Of a DNA stretch of 64,000 nucleotides, positions 1-10,660 are shown in pieces; positions within the stretch are counted from its first letter, which is position 1; each line of letters opens with the position of its first letter. Source of the DNA: Nilaparvata lugens (lineage: Eukaryota; Arthropoda; Insecta; Hemiptera; Delphacidae); the NCBI RefSeq assembly GCF_014356525.2, contig NC_052512.1, forward strand, positions 668,797 through 732,796, read 5' to 3'. Under the pieces are notes generated by a model. It worked only from the letters and a program-made list of their open reading frames with translations. It ran no database searches and was not told the DNA's origin. The position numbers were made by a program, and so were the translations under genes.

Positions 1-430
1 TTGGTGGGAAAAAAATAAAGAACAAAAAAAAAATGGGAAGAATTGGGAATTGAACCGAGGATCCATTGCTCAAGAAGCTAGCGTTTTACCATTACGTAGA
101 CATCCGTTCGAAAATATAGTCTTGTAACAGCATTATAACCTTCTCATAAAAACACATACTTCTGAGCTGCAACAATGTAGCCTATGAAACTTTATGTACG
201 GTAGCATAGATTTGAACATGAATTCTGAAAAATCTAGAAGGAAAATTGAAATTTGGGCTTCCAGGTGCACGAGATTGATATTTTTAGAATCTATGTGCAA
301 AATTTGGAGATCTAAATCCTTTCCGTTTTTCCGGTATGCAATCCACAAGTTGACATGTTTTGATGCAAACAAAGGAACAAACGAACACACACAACCCCAC
401 TCTCTCATATTATATAGAAGATGAGATAAC
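1..430 (-). repeat. tRNA-related interspersed repeat, copy 1
   Basis: Matches 17075-17515 over most of its length. On the minus strand it runs from a TATATAATA-like end near 420 down to a tRNA-like block at about 35-106, with an A-box-like segment, a B-box-like GGTTCAATTCC and a possible anticodon loop. The acceptor arm does not pair well, so this is not a functional tRNA. The tRNA-like block lies downstream of the shared body, unlike the usual SINE layout with a 5' tRNA head. The open frames here are not conserved between copies and are probably chance. Confidence 0.6.
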
Positions 431-434
431 ATAT

Positions 435-569
435 TGATATGATAATCATATGTCATAAATCATTTGTTTGAATTATTCTAAATCATCAGAAAGTTTGTTA
501 TTTTATCTCAGTTTAATCTAGTCAATAAAAGCCATTATTCTAGCTCTTCAATGGTCTCTATTTATTACA
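435..569 (+). repeat. 5' LTR of gypsy-type retrotransposon
   Basis: A 135-bp repeat that starts TGATATGATAATC and ends TTATTACA, with canonical TG...CA ends. It matches 4072-4206 with three substitutions and no indel that I can see. It is short for an animal gypsy LTR. No clear 4-6 bp target duplication is visible (CATAT before, TCCAT after), and no standard tRNA primer site is obvious after 569. Confidence 0.85.
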
Positions 570-594
570 ATTTTATTGACTAAAATAAGTACCG

Positions 595-1510
595 GTAATC
601 AAAATGCCAAACAGGAAAACCCGGGATCGAAATAATGTGAATCTCCATCACGGAATCAGGATAAGCGTACCAAATTATCTCGAAATGAACCCGTTGATAC
701 ATCTTTCAACTCGGAATTAATTGGGAAAATTCTCAAACCAAAATGTCTAAGTGTGGATCCAGATTCTCCTAGTGCACCATTGGAATGGAGACACTGGAAA
801 AGAATTCTGGATGCCTACTTGAAAGGAAACTATTACACTGAAGATACGAAATTGGATATCTTAGTTACTTGCTCTCAGCTGAAAATTAAAATTGATAATA
901 GATTGTACTACATTCAAGGAAAGTATCTCCATCCTTGAAGGCATATTTATCAAGAAGAAAAGCGAAATCTTTACAAGGTACCTTCTCTCTATAAGAAAAC
1001 AAAAACAAGGTGAGTCCATCGATAATTTTTTCCTAAACTGAAAGAACTCAGCCTAGAATGTAATTTTACAGCGATCTCTGCTACAGAGAATCGAGAGGAG
1101 CACATAAAAGAAGCATTGATTGCAGGTTTATATTCATCCGAAATCCACCAACGAATTTTAGAAAGCCCAGATATGTCTTTGCATGAAACTCTTAATCGTG
1201 CAAGAGCTTTTGAGTCTGCAAAAGATCAATCACAATGCTATAATAAATCTAATCCTCCATTTGAGCTTAATGCTTGCAAAGATACAGAAAATGCATCAAA
1301 TCTAATTCCTAATCAAAAAGACACTTCAGACTCCTCATTATCAGCTGTTAGTATTAGTGGACGAGCATGCTTTTTTTGTGGCAACAAAAAACATTCTCGA
1401 CTATTTTGCCAGCTAAAAACGAATTCTGCAAGAAGTGTGGTAGAAGGGGCACTTTGCTCGGGTATGTAACTCAAAATCTTCGTATTAGAGAAAAAAAGAG
1501 AGTTTAGTAA
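595..1510 (+). pseudogene. gypsy-type gag, decayed
   Basis: Codes for a retrotransposon Gag, the capsid and RNA-binding protein. The readable parts are a capsid-like segment at 753-938 (PLEWRHWKRILDAYLK), a helical segment at 1116-1240, and a zinc knuckle CFFCGNKKHSRLFC (C-X2-C-X4-H-X4-C) at about 1366-1410. A second knuckle follows in another frame near 1420-1470. At least three frame changes and stops break the reading frame. It lies between the 5' LTR and the protease, as expected. Not functional as read. Confidence 0.75.
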
Positions 1511-1529
1511 TTTGATATACTAACACCTT

Positions 1530-2765
1530 CAGTGCAAGCCGAAAAATGTCTTTCAAAGGTTATATTCCTATACCATAAACGGAACTGAAAGTCAAGCACT
1601 GATCGATACTGGAGCAACTGGCAACTTTATTGACGATAACTATGCAAAAAAACTGAATTTAGAAGTTATACCAGAGATAGGAAAAGTAACTTTAGGCTCA
1701 AAACGCTTCACACCACAAATCCGAGGCAAAGTTAACGTGAATTTAACAGTTCAGGGAGAGAAGTTATACAAACACAACCTTAATGCTTATGCAAGACCTC
1801 TGTGAAAATATTATTCTTGGGCACGAATTTATGAACATTTCTCCAGTATGGAAATACCATTTGGAGGTAATAAGCCACCTCTTACTATTTGCGGAATAAC
1901 TCAAGCAAAAATTCCTCCTTGCTCCCTTTTTCAACATCTAAAACCAATTGTCAACCAAATCTCGCAAATTATCAAGAGATGATGAGGATTTCATTTCCAA
2001 TGAAATTCAACAATTACTGGAAGATGGCATCATAGAAGAAAGCCACACACCTTGGGTGCCCAGCATTTGTTGTTAAACCATACCCAAAAGAAAAGGATGG
2101 CTATAGTTATTCTAGAACTATAAACAAATTCACTGAATTGGACGCCTATCTTATTCCAAATATGAAAGATTTAGTTCGCAAAGTAGCTAAGTATTCCTGG
2201 TATAGTACTGTAGATCTGAAATCCGCATATCACCAAGTACCAATCTTACTGAAGAAAGGCAATACACAGGATTTGAAGCATGTGGGAAACTTTATCAGTT
2301 CTGTCGTATTCCTTTTGGTGTCACTAATGGTGTTTCAGCTTTTCAAAGAGTAATTGATTCACTCATACAAAAAGAGAAATTATTTGATACCTATGCTTAT
2401 TTAGATGACGTCATAATTTGTGGAAATTCAAAAGAAGAACATGACACTAATCTTGAACGGTTTCTTGCAGCAGCTTCAAATAACTCACTTACTATAAACA
2501 AGGAGAAGAGTAAATTCTGTCAAAAGGAGATACGTTTCCTAGGATTTTTAGTTGGAAACAAATCATTACATCCAGATCCCGAACGCCTTGAGCCTCCACT
2601 TAATATGCCCCCACCTCCTAATCTTAAAACTCTTCAGAGAACTGTGGGCCTCTTCGCACATTACTCTCAAAGGATACAAAATTTTTCAAGTAAAATTCAT
2701 GCCTTGGCACACTGTATGCTCTTCCCTCTTCAAGGAAGGCCCTTACAGCTTTTGAAGATCTTAAA
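1530..2765 (+). pseudogene. gypsy-type pol: protease and reverse transcriptase, decayed
   Basis: The aspartic protease is recognised by DTGA at 1605-1616 in the context ALIDTGATGNF, so its catalytic motif is intact. The reverse transcriptase is split over frames. Its palm motif VDLKSAYHQVPI lies at about 2210-2245 and the catalytic YLDDVII at 2398-2418, followed by the thumb region to about 2760. There are frameshifts near 2060, 2270 and 2580. Order and motifs are those of Ty3/gypsy-type pol; the clade was not determined. Confidence 0.8.
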
Positions 2766-2789
2766 AAAGAGGTAGCTGCAGCTGTTAAT

Positions 2790-4060
2790 ACATGTTTTAG
2801 ATGAAGGAGGCATTCTCACTGTGAAGACTGATGCCTCAGATTTCTGCATAGCAGCAACACTATCTTACAATGAACGTCCTGTTGCATACTTTTCACGAAT
2901 ACTAAACAAAAATGAAAAACGACACTCATCAGTTGAAAAAGAGGCATATGCCATTGTAGAATCTATTAGGAAGTGGCGTCATTACTTATCTGGTCGTTTC
3001 TTTCAACTATTACTGATCAAAAATCTGTTTCATTCATGTTCATAGCATGGCAAGAGGCAGGTGAAGAACGAAAAATCATGAGGTGGCGCCTTGAGCTATC
3101 TCAATACACCTATGAGATCATTTACCGACCTGGAAAAGAGAACATAACTGCTGACGCTCTTTCTCGAGCATGTGTGATAATGGGATGTATCACATCAAAA
3201 CAAGACTTGATGAAATATCATCAAGACCTCTGCCACCCCGGCATCACAAGATTTTTTCACTGGACTAAAGCTCATAACCTTCCATACTCGGTAGATGACA
3301 TCAGAGAAGTCTGCATGGAATGCAAGATCTGCTCAGAGCTGAAGCCAAGATTCAACTGTTTCGAAGGAAAATTGATAAAAGCAACTCGGCCTTTTGAAAG
3401 GATCAACATTGACTTCAAAGGACCCCTGCCTAGAAACAAGTACATCCTCACTATTGTGGATGAATTTCGAGATTTCCCTTTGCCTATCCCTGTCGAGACA
3501 TGTCATCAGAAACAGTAATTCAAAATCTCAATGACTTATTCACCACATACGGCTATCCTTCATACATACACACTGATAGAGGGACCATTTTCTATCAAAA
3601 GATGTCAAAGATTACTCAATGTCCAGGGTGTAGCTACCAGTTCCACAACACCTTACAACCCTCAAGGTAATGGACAGGTGGAACGCTACAATGGAATAAT
3701 TGGAAGACAATCCGTTTAGCCCTACGGTCCAGGAACATGGATACTTCTCACTGGGAAAAGGTACTCTTAGAATCACTAAGCAGCATTCGCTCGCTTCTCT
3801 GCACGACCATCAATTGCACACCTCACGAGCGAATGTTCATTCATCCTCGTAATCCCACATCTATGACAAACTGCCATCCTGGCTGATCAACGCCAAGGAG
3901 GCATGGATGAAGACCTTTGTAAGACGCAGTAAGCATGATCCTGAAGTTGAAAAGGTAGAAATTATTCATTTGAACCCTCATGTCGCTCAAGTAAGACTTT
4001 CTGATGGAAGAGAAGTTTCTGTCAACATTCGTAGATTGGCCCCGGTAGGTTCCACCACTG
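2790..4060 (+). pseudogene. gypsy-type pol: RNase H and integrase, decayed
   Basis: RNase H starts near 2821 with the conserved TDASD segment and continues through FSRILNKNEKRHSSVEKEA. Integrase follows. Its zinc-binding H...H...CMEC segment lies at about 3210-3330, the first catalytic Asp in INIDFKGPL near 3405-3430, the second in HTDRGTIF near 3570, and the third residue in NPQGNGQVERYNG near 3655-3700. Frameshifts occur near 3000, 3500 and 3600, and the C-terminal region runs to the polypurine tract in broken frames. No env and no clear chromodomain were seen. Confidence 0.8.
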
Positions 4061-4071
4061 GGAGGGAAGAA
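4058..4071 (+). other. polypurine tract of gypsy element
   Basis: The run CTGGGAGGGAAGAA directly precedes the 3' LTR. This is the plus-strand primer position in LTR retrotransposons and supports the + orientation. Confidence 0.7.
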
Positions 4072-4206
4072 TGATATGATAATCATATGTCATAAATCAG
4101 TTGTTTGAATTATTCTAAATCATCAGAAAGTTTGTTATTTTATCTCAGTTTATTTTAGTCAATAAAAGCCATTATTCTAGCTCTTCAATGGTCTCTATTT
4201 ATTACA
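4072..4206 (+). repeat. 3' LTR of gypsy-type retrotransposon
   Basis: Partner of 435-569, the same 135-bp length, with three differences. It includes AATAAA near 4161, a possible polyadenylation signal. Confidence 0.85.
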
Positions 4207-5112
4207 TCCATGTGGAATGGAACTTATCATGAAATATAAAACTTCAATGGATGCAATAGAAGTAGATGAAATACACAAGAAATAAACTGTGAAGGGGTCC
4301 TATTACAAAACATTGTATCAGACTTCTAACAAAAAGAAGAGAAGTAATTATGAAACTGTTGATACCCTCGCTTCAGCTTGAAACCACTAGATCGCGCCAA
4401 CCGCTCACTACCCAAGCATGGAACTCCAGCATAGGTGCTGAGTCCCATTACTGCTAGCACACTCCCCAGCGCACAACACCTACACTGGTAGCTAACTCGC
4501 GCTCACTGGAAGGAACTATCCTGTTTAATTATAAGCGGCCTCCTCCAGTGAGACAAATCAGTTCTCCCCCTGCTGGCAAACCAGCTGGACCTTAGAGCGG
4601 GGGTACCCGAAAGGTGTTTGCTCCCTCTTACTTGCGGTGAGCTGGTTGAAGTAGAAGAGCCAAGCCAAGTTGAAGCATAACTTGTGTTTTCCTTTCCATC
4701 CTAATCCACAATATGCAGGGCGACCCGGAGCTTCCACTCCGTTCAGCGCGACGCAAACAAAGAATTTCCAAAAACCACCTTTATTTTGCAAACCACCCTC
4801 GAACCGTTCATCCAAATCAAGTTCCAAAAAACGAAAAAAATCCTCTCAAAGAGTAGAATCGAATGACAAAAGAATTTTCCCGATATCTCAACAACATAGA
4901 ATTTCATTTTTTCAGCCCTTAATTTCAACCCCGAAAAAGGGGAAAAATCGAAAATCGCCCATTCCACCAGATCCCACATCAGATTAACTAGAAGATTCGT
5001 GAATAAAAAAGATACAAAATTTTTCAAAGTTACCAAATTATTCATAGACTATGCAGTAAGACAATAAACTACCAGAATATATTTACCTCAATTACGAAAA
5101 CGTATTATAAAT
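4207..5112. other. unassigned stretch
   Basis: No convincing gene. A moderately GC-rich part at 4370-4760 is followed by AT-rich DNA. The open frames on both strands overlap each other and resemble nothing I recognise. Confidence 0.4.
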
Positions 5113-5227
5113 TTTTGTGTAGTGAGAAGTTGATATTGTGGTAATTATTCATATTGAATGAAAAAGACTAAGAAATTGTCAAAAAACCACTGATTTAATA
5201 ATAATTAGAAAGACCGGTTTCGGTTAT
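5113..5227 (-). repeat. Penelope-like element PLE1, left inverted terminus
   Basis: Positions 5153-5227 are a near-perfect inverted copy of 6373-6450, with the hallmark GACCGGTTTCGGTTAT. The same end occurs at 8436-8520 and twice at 49400-49512. The 40 bases before it (5113-5152) are also shared with 49355-49395, so the repeat is longer than the inverted arm. It caps the minus-strand reverse transcriptase fragment. Confidence 0.75.
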
Positions 5228-5750
5228 ACACTTGGCAATTCAGATAGGAAAGAAAATTGTCTAGTTGTCTGTTACTTCCTTTCCATAAGCAAATAATATC
5301 ATCAACATATCGAAACCAGTAAACAATTTTATCTTTGAAATGACTGTTTTCAATGATTCTACTTTCCAACTTATCCATAAATAATTCAGCTAGGAGTGGT
5401 GAGAGGGGTGACCCCATTGCCAACCCCTCTCTTTGTTCAAAAAATCTATTGTTAAATTTGAAATAATTATGCTGAGTGCATAACTTCATCAATCCTAACA
5501 GTTCTTCTCTGAGTGTATGATCATTTATAGAGGCTTTCATTATTTCCTCAGCTCTTTCAAGACTTTCCCCCACCGGAATGTTAGTGAATAAATTAGTAAC
5601 ATCAAATGACACAAGTTTATAAGATGATAGAACAGGAATATGCTTATATTGTTGACCAACTCCAATGAATTTTTAATACTAAACTTTGGTTGAAAACCTG
5701 TTAATGATCGAAAGGTGCTATTCAGTTTGTGAGCTATTTGGAGCAGGGGG
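5212..5750 (-). pseudogene. PLE1 reverse transcriptase fragment
   Basis: A Penelope-type reverse transcriptase on the minus strand. Readable motifs are SFDVTNLFTNIPV (palm), GLAMGSPLSPLLAELFMD (fingers/palm) and FRYVDDI (catalytic), with an upstream piece in another frame at 5612-5750. The coding part stops shortly after the palm and is joined directly to the element terminus, so the thumb and endonuclease are missing on this strand. It abuts the endonuclease on the opposite strand, giving an inverted arrangement. Confidence 0.8.
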
Positions 5751-5754
5751 AAAT

Positions 5755-6091
5755 ACAAAAAAAAATCAATCTGATGGATACATCAGAGTATAAAATTCAC
5801 TGTAGAGGTAGAACAGGATTGTGTATTGAATTTTCTAGATTTAAAGAACACATCAGAGATTGGAATAAACAAAATGGGGAATCTAACTTTGCAGAACATT
5901 TGATAACAAATAATCACAAGTTCACAGTTAAGGAGAATGTTGAGTTTCTGCATGTTAATAACAAAGGCAGATCTTTGAATATTCTAGAGGCTTTAGAAAT
6001 AACAACAGTAATTAAGGAAAATCCCCAGTATAGTTTAAATGACCAGATTCATTTCAACCAGTACAACACTACGAATTTAGTTTTATCATAA
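5755..6091 (+). pseudogene. PLE1 GIY-YIG endonuclease, C-terminal part
   Basis: The frame contains a degenerate GRTGLCIEFSRFKEHI, corresponding to the conserved GQTGRSxxxRxxEH segment of the Penelope endonuclease, followed by SNFAEHLITNNH. The GIY-YIG strand itself is missing, so the N-terminal side is truncated at the junction with the inverted reverse transcriptase. It ends at a TAA at 6089-6091. In PLEs this domain nicks the target DNA. Confidence 0.75.
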
Positions 6092-6452
6092 ACATGTAAG
6101 CATACATTAGTCAATAGTTTTTCCATTTACATATTTGTTTTATTATCTTTCACATTTGTTTTCTTGGTTCTTATTTTGTACCGAAAGTTAATTTTATTAT
6201 CATGGCGATTCTGTTGCTTAAGCCGCCATTTTGTCACACCGTTGAGGGGGAGGAGACTGTCTAGCTAGGCCAATGGCAGGCGTTCATGCCCTCGACAATA
6301 GCAGTACTCGCCTACTAGTATAAATTCTGCTGCTCTTGTATTTAGTTTTAGTTTATCAGAGATTGACAATGGTGTAATAACCGAAACCGGTCTTTCTAAT
6401 TATTATCAATCAGTGGTTTTTTGACAATTTCTTAGTCTTTTTCATTCAGTAT
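6092..6452 (+). repeat. PLE1 3' region and terminus
   Basis: Positions 6180-6450 recur at 8248-8520, including GGCGATTCT...TTAAGCCGCC and the end CCGAAACCGGTCTTTCTAA. The last 75 bases are the right inverted arm. Confidence 0.75.
6358..6397 (+). ncRNA. degenerate hammerhead-ribozyme-like fold in PLE1 end
   Basis: The block layout matches a minimal type I hammerhead. Stem I is AGAGA (6358-6362) with TTTCT (6393-6397). The core is TTGACAA (6363-6369) where CTGANGA is expected. Stem II is GGT/ACC with a 6-nt loop, then GAAA (6383-6386), stem III ACC/GGT and a C at the cleavage position. Two core bases differ from consensus and one T is extra, so activity is doubtful. Hammerheads at Penelope ends are known. 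Confidence 0.4.
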
Positions 6453-7060
6453 ATAAAATCATGAAAAAATGAACTTTTCGCGAAAAAATACATCATTTGA
6501 GAAAAATGAGGATTTTAATAAGAATCAACAATAAATAAAATATCAGATGTACAGATGTACCGGGATAACTTACTAGCCGTCAGGCTCGCATCGCTCGCCA
6601 TATCCGTCTAGCCAGGGGGCCCTGGACCCACGACTGGATCGTCCAAAAATGAGATCAGCGGGCTCGCTCCGCTCGCCTGCATGTAGACCGCAGCGGAACC
6701 TCTGTACCGAATTCTGGACCCCCGACTGGATTGTTCAGTTGTTGCATTCAATCTTCAACTTGGTGCCAACCTCACAAAAACAACTCAACTTAATGCCAAC
6801 CTGACAAAATTTTTAATTTAGTTAACAGAACAACTGTTTCGAAGAGGTATACATATGGTATGGACATTACAATTATAATTTCAAGATATTGAAATAAGAA
6901 GAATATACATGCTAAAAGACCAACTTTCAACCCTTGAAAACCACCCTCATAGTTAAAATATCGCCAGAAGATTTCTTAGTGCGCCTCTAAGGGCCAACTA
7001 AACATATATACCTACCAAATTTGAACGTTTTTGGTCCGGTAGATTTTTAGTTCTGCGAGT
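6453..7060. other. unassigned, probably repetitive
   Basis: Positions 6560-6730 hold a GC-richer patch with two similar phrases (CTGGACCCACGACTGGAT and CTGGACCCCCGACTGGAT) that looks like an old transposon end. The rest is AT-rich with no gene seen. Confidence 0.35.
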
Positions 7061-7160
7061 GAGTGAGTGAGTCAGTCAGTCAGTCAGTCAGTGAGTGAGT
7101 GCCATTTCGCTCATATATATATATAATATATATATATATATTATATATAATATATATATA
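7058..7160. repeat. microsatellites (GAGT/CAGT)n and (TA)n
   Basis: Positions 7058-7100 are tandem 4-mers switching from GAGT to CAGT and back. An AT-rich run follows to 7160. Such tails are common at the 3' ends of insect retroposons. Confidence 0.85.
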
Positions 7161-7445
7161 GACTAGCAGGTACCCGTGCTTCGCTATTTTAAAACTTTGC
7201 AAACAAAAAACTTGACGTAATGAAATCGAAAACTTGTCGATTCGAAATTTGAAAATAGGCCTATAACCATCCTCGGTTAATGAAGAATCTTTATGCAAAA
7301 TTCAAATCAATCAGTCCAGTAGTTCAGATGTGATGATGCGTCAAACATAATTTTCCTACATCATTTTCCTACATTATTTCCCTACATAATTTCCCGTACG
7401 TGTATGAGCCAGCTCTTTCCATTATTTTAGTAAGGATGATGGATA
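7161..7445 (+). repeat. dispersed repeat B, copy 1
   Basis: Begins GACTAGCAGGTACCCGTGCT. Its 3' half matches 15285-15470, including CTTGACGTAATGAAATC, CCATCCTCGGTTAAT and GTGATGATGCGTCAA. Non-coding; probably a non-autonomous retroposon. Confidence 0.6.
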
Positions 7446-7609
7446 GGATGATTCATCTGTATCTTTGAATGAGAAGAGCTTTCAAACGGTTTGAGAAATC
7501 GTTGCGGTTTTCATCATTCATCTTCTCTTGAAATACTGTATCGAAATCATGCATCATATGACGAACGTTAGTTTTCTGTCATTAACTTTGTCATATGACT
7601 ACCTCCCAA

Positions 7610-8247
7610 TTTAAAAAAATCTGGTGTGGCAAACTCACTCAACTTTCCATGCCGTTATGAATATTTATCACCTGACGCTAGTGTTCTCGCGCATCTCAAT
7701 TCTACTATTCAAGATATGAGACAGCTGATGATAAGACAATAACGCTGGAGACACACGAGGTCTGCTATCTCTTCGTAATGAATGATTTAATAGAACCAAC
7801 AGTTGCTAACAGTTTGCAATTTAATAATCACATTTTCTCGAATTTCAAGCTTATTTCCAATTTTAGGTGAAATGTTGTTACTGGACATCAATTGCAGAGA
7901 TTTTCATGCTCAATCTTTTCCACTTGAATTTTTTTGTTCAAATTCTATATGAAGGCTGCTAATTGAGAATCTAAAATCAAACTTTGCATAGATGGGGCGG
8001 AGCTCCTGAAATTTTTACAGATATAGGACTTGTTGCAGTTGATAGAGCTTATCATGACTGTTTCAGGTATGAATCTGATTAAAATCGTTTGAGCCGTTTT
8101 CGAGAAAATCGTGAAAAACCCTGTTTTTGACAACATTTTCGCCATCTAGGATTGCATTTGATCGAAATTGTTCGTATCGGATCCTTAAGGACATACGTTC
8201 CAAATTTCAAGTCATTCCGTTAACTGGGAGATGAGTATGTAAATGTT
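7610..8247 (+). repeat. dispersed repeat G, copy 1
   Basis: Positions 8020-8240 match 14650-14885 (GCCGTTTTCGAGAAAATCG, TGATCGAAATTGTT, CCAAATTTCAAGTCA). Positions 7610-8000 match 52440-52800 in reverse. Probably the 3' region of an abundant retroposon. No coding frame recognised. Confidence 0.65.
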
Positions 8248-8520
8248 ACTGAAAGTAAATTTTGTTATCATGGCGATTCTTTTGCTTAAGCCGCCATTTT
8301 GTCACACTGTTTAGTGGGAGGAGACTGTCCAGTTGGGCCAATGGCAGGCGTTCATGCCCTTGACCAATAGCAGTACTCGCCTACTAGTATAAATTCTGCT
8401 GCTCTTGTATTCAGTTTTAGTTTATCAGAGATTGACAATGGTGTAATAACCGAAACCGGTCTTTCTAAGTATCAATAAATATGTTGTTTTTGACAATTTC
8501 TTAGTCTTTTTCATTCAATG
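8248..8520 (+). repeat. PLE1 3' end, 5'-truncated copy
   Basis: Same sequence as 6180-6450, ending with CCGAAACCGGTCTTTCTAAG and GACAATTTCTTAGTC. It includes an identical hammerhead-like block at 8427-8466. It abuts a LINE ORF1 relic at 8521, so it may have inserted there. Confidence 0.7.
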
Positions 8521-9240
8521 TGCAACGTTTGTAAACTGACAGTTAATCGGCAGGCTAAAGATAAGCTGGAATGTTATATTTTCTAGGCGAAGTTTCATGG
8601 GCAATGTATGGGGGGGGAAACGTTTCAGAAGCAGAATTAGATTTACTTATAAAAGTTCGAGGTCTTGTGATCAATGTTTGGAACATCTACGCAGTCAACG
8701 TATTAATAGTGCTGAATCAACTCATGTTCAACATCCACCAATAGGGCTCAGTCTGTGGAACCAATGAACGATTTTAAGACAACCATGGATTTTGAAAGTA
8801 ACATCAGTCAGAGACTGATAAAGTTAGAAAAATCCTTGGAGACATGTCTGGAACAATTTGGATCAAATTCAGAGACTAGTCAGGCTGGAGGGGTTAATTT
8901 TGGCTCAACAGGCTATTATACTGAGTTTACAGAACGAGAACAGAGTGCTAAGAAGGGATGTAGAACTGTTAAATGATAGGGTGGACTCTATGGAGCAATA
9001 TGGAAGACGGAATACTCTCGAGATACACGGGATTCCTATCGTGGGTGAGGAGACAACTAGAGATGTGGTGCTGGCCACATGTAAAGCTGTCGGAATCGAA
9101 CTAGGTTCTGAGGCAATAGATGGCTGTCATCGCCTTGGCCAAGGGGGCAAATCAACACTCGCCGAGAATTATCGTAAAATTCGTTCGACGCGATGATGCA
9201 CACATGATCACCGATTGTACGGCTAAAAAGGTTACTCACA
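8521..9240 (+). pseudogene. LINE ORF1 relic with PHD-like finger and coiled coil
   Basis: A non-LTR retrotransposon ORF1, an RNA-binding protein, in broken frames. At 8521-8700 a Cys/His-rich finger can be read (CNVC...KFHGQC...CDQCLEHL). A coiled-coil segment at 8858-8985 leads to MEQYGRRNTLEIHGIP, the usual entry to the RRM-like domain, which runs to about 9240. The frame changes at least three times. Related ORF1 pieces occur at 18510-19010 and, on the minus strand, at 20530-20995. Confidence 0.7.
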
Positions 9241-10107
9241 ATTTAAATTGATGTAAGTGAGAACAGACGGATGACTACAAAAGTAAGAAGACCATGGAGT
9301 ATGCAAGAATTAAACTCTGCTACATAAAAGAATAATCCACTATATTATGTAGGGAATTAGAACTGTGTGTTTGAACTCAATGAGGCATTGTAGTATTTTT
9401 AGTCTGTGCTACTATGAAATTCAAACAGCTCTTATGTTTTCTCAATAATGACATCTTTCAGCTTTTATTTTTAACGCTAAATCAATATTCAATCTATCTT
9501 CTTCTCTTCTTCTTCTTCTACTTCTTCTTCTTCTCCTTCTCTTCTTCTTATTTCTCTTCATCTTGTTGCACAACTTGTTTATGTTAGTCTCAAGACATCC
9601 ACTAACAAAATATTTTTTTTTGATTTTCCCCCCTGAGGGAGCTGGGGCCCCCCAGAAATGTTGTAATTTTCAACAGCTCATTGCACAGCGAAGTCATGAG
9701 AAACTTTTTTGTTCAGCTACGGAAATAACTTAGATCTATGCAGAAAATTCCGACTAGGACCACAGGGGGTCCAGGAGAGGGCATTTTTCAAAAATTCAAT
9801 GTAAAATAACACTACAGCCCAAACTACTTGGCCTACAGACTTAAAATTTTGCACAAATATTATCCAAACATGCTAGACGCGCACAAAGAACGGATTTGAG
9901 ATATTTTGCCTCCAAGGGTTTCAAAGGTTGAAAAAGGATCCCATTAAGTAAGCTAATGAACATGGTAAGGAACGCCATAATGGAAATGATATAATGTTGA
10001 CACATGATTTTCTAACATATATTGTAATATGTTAGAATATTTTTTGTTATATAAGGTCAGCTGTGCTTTTAGTTTAAGTTTGTTTCTCGGTAGTCCTTCA
10101 AAATTAT
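9241..10107. other. unassigned, with (CTT)n and an old repeat
   Basis: Positions 9497-9572 are an imperfect CTT/TCT run. Positions 9600-9960 contain a phrase (AAACTTTTTTGTTCAGCT) also seen in modified form near 44480 and 26170, suggesting a diverged repeat. No gene seen. Confidence 0.4.
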
Positions 10108-10196
10108 ATCCTTTACTATTGAACGAGCAACTTCTGTTTATATGTTTAGATGTTTGGATGTTTAGATGTTCAGATGCTTAGATGTTTAGATGTGTA
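10108..10196 (+). repeat. repeat F start with TGTTTAGA minisatellite
   Basis: Positions 10115-10145 match the start of repeat F at 53430 (ACGAGCAACTTCTGTTTATA). About seven copies of the octamer TGTTTAGA with small changes follow. Confidence 0.6.
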
Positions 10197-10660
10197 TATG
10201 TAGCCCACCAGGAGGACGGACTACCAGACAAAAGGAGCGCCCACCGCAAGGCCCGGAGACGCAAACGCCCGAGGAGGACACCGGACGGCCGACATCAGGA
10301 CAGAGAGGACGGCATTTGGGAGAAGAGGTACCAGCATCGCAAGGCCTGGAGGCGGAAAGTCAGGCGAAAGAAACGAAGGAGGAACCGCGCGCGCGCATAC
10401 AGGCCGCATGCACGCTTCAAGAGGCAAAGGAGGACACGGACCGACCCCGAGGAGGACAGGAAGAGACTGACGGCATGCATCCGCGGCACATACGCTTCAA
10501 GAGAGATATTCAGCGATGTGACCGGAAGAATAGGCCAAAGAAATGGGATAGAACCGAAGCTATTAGAAGGACTACTATCAATTCATGCACGGACAATAAA
10601 TTGGATTACTTGTGGGAACAAATGAAGAATGGAAAGTGTCTCAGAAGAGTGAGAGAATAA
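10182..10660 (+). other. GC-rich patch with overlapping Arg/Lys- and Glu/Gln-rich frames
   Basis: A sharply GC-rich block in AT-rich surroundings, open in two + frames (147 and 156 codons). One frame is extremely basic (KARRRKRPRRTPD, KVRRKKRRRNRARA); the other is rich in Glu, Gln and Pro. Both follow from loosely repeated GAGGAC/CGGAG-type units, so low-complexity DNA could produce both. No known domain. It may belong to the internal part of the LTR-like element that ends at 12181. Confidence 0.35.

Noticed and set aside
7080..7298. Minus frame with Tyr/Ile runs
   Set aside because: It reads through the (TA)n microsatellite.
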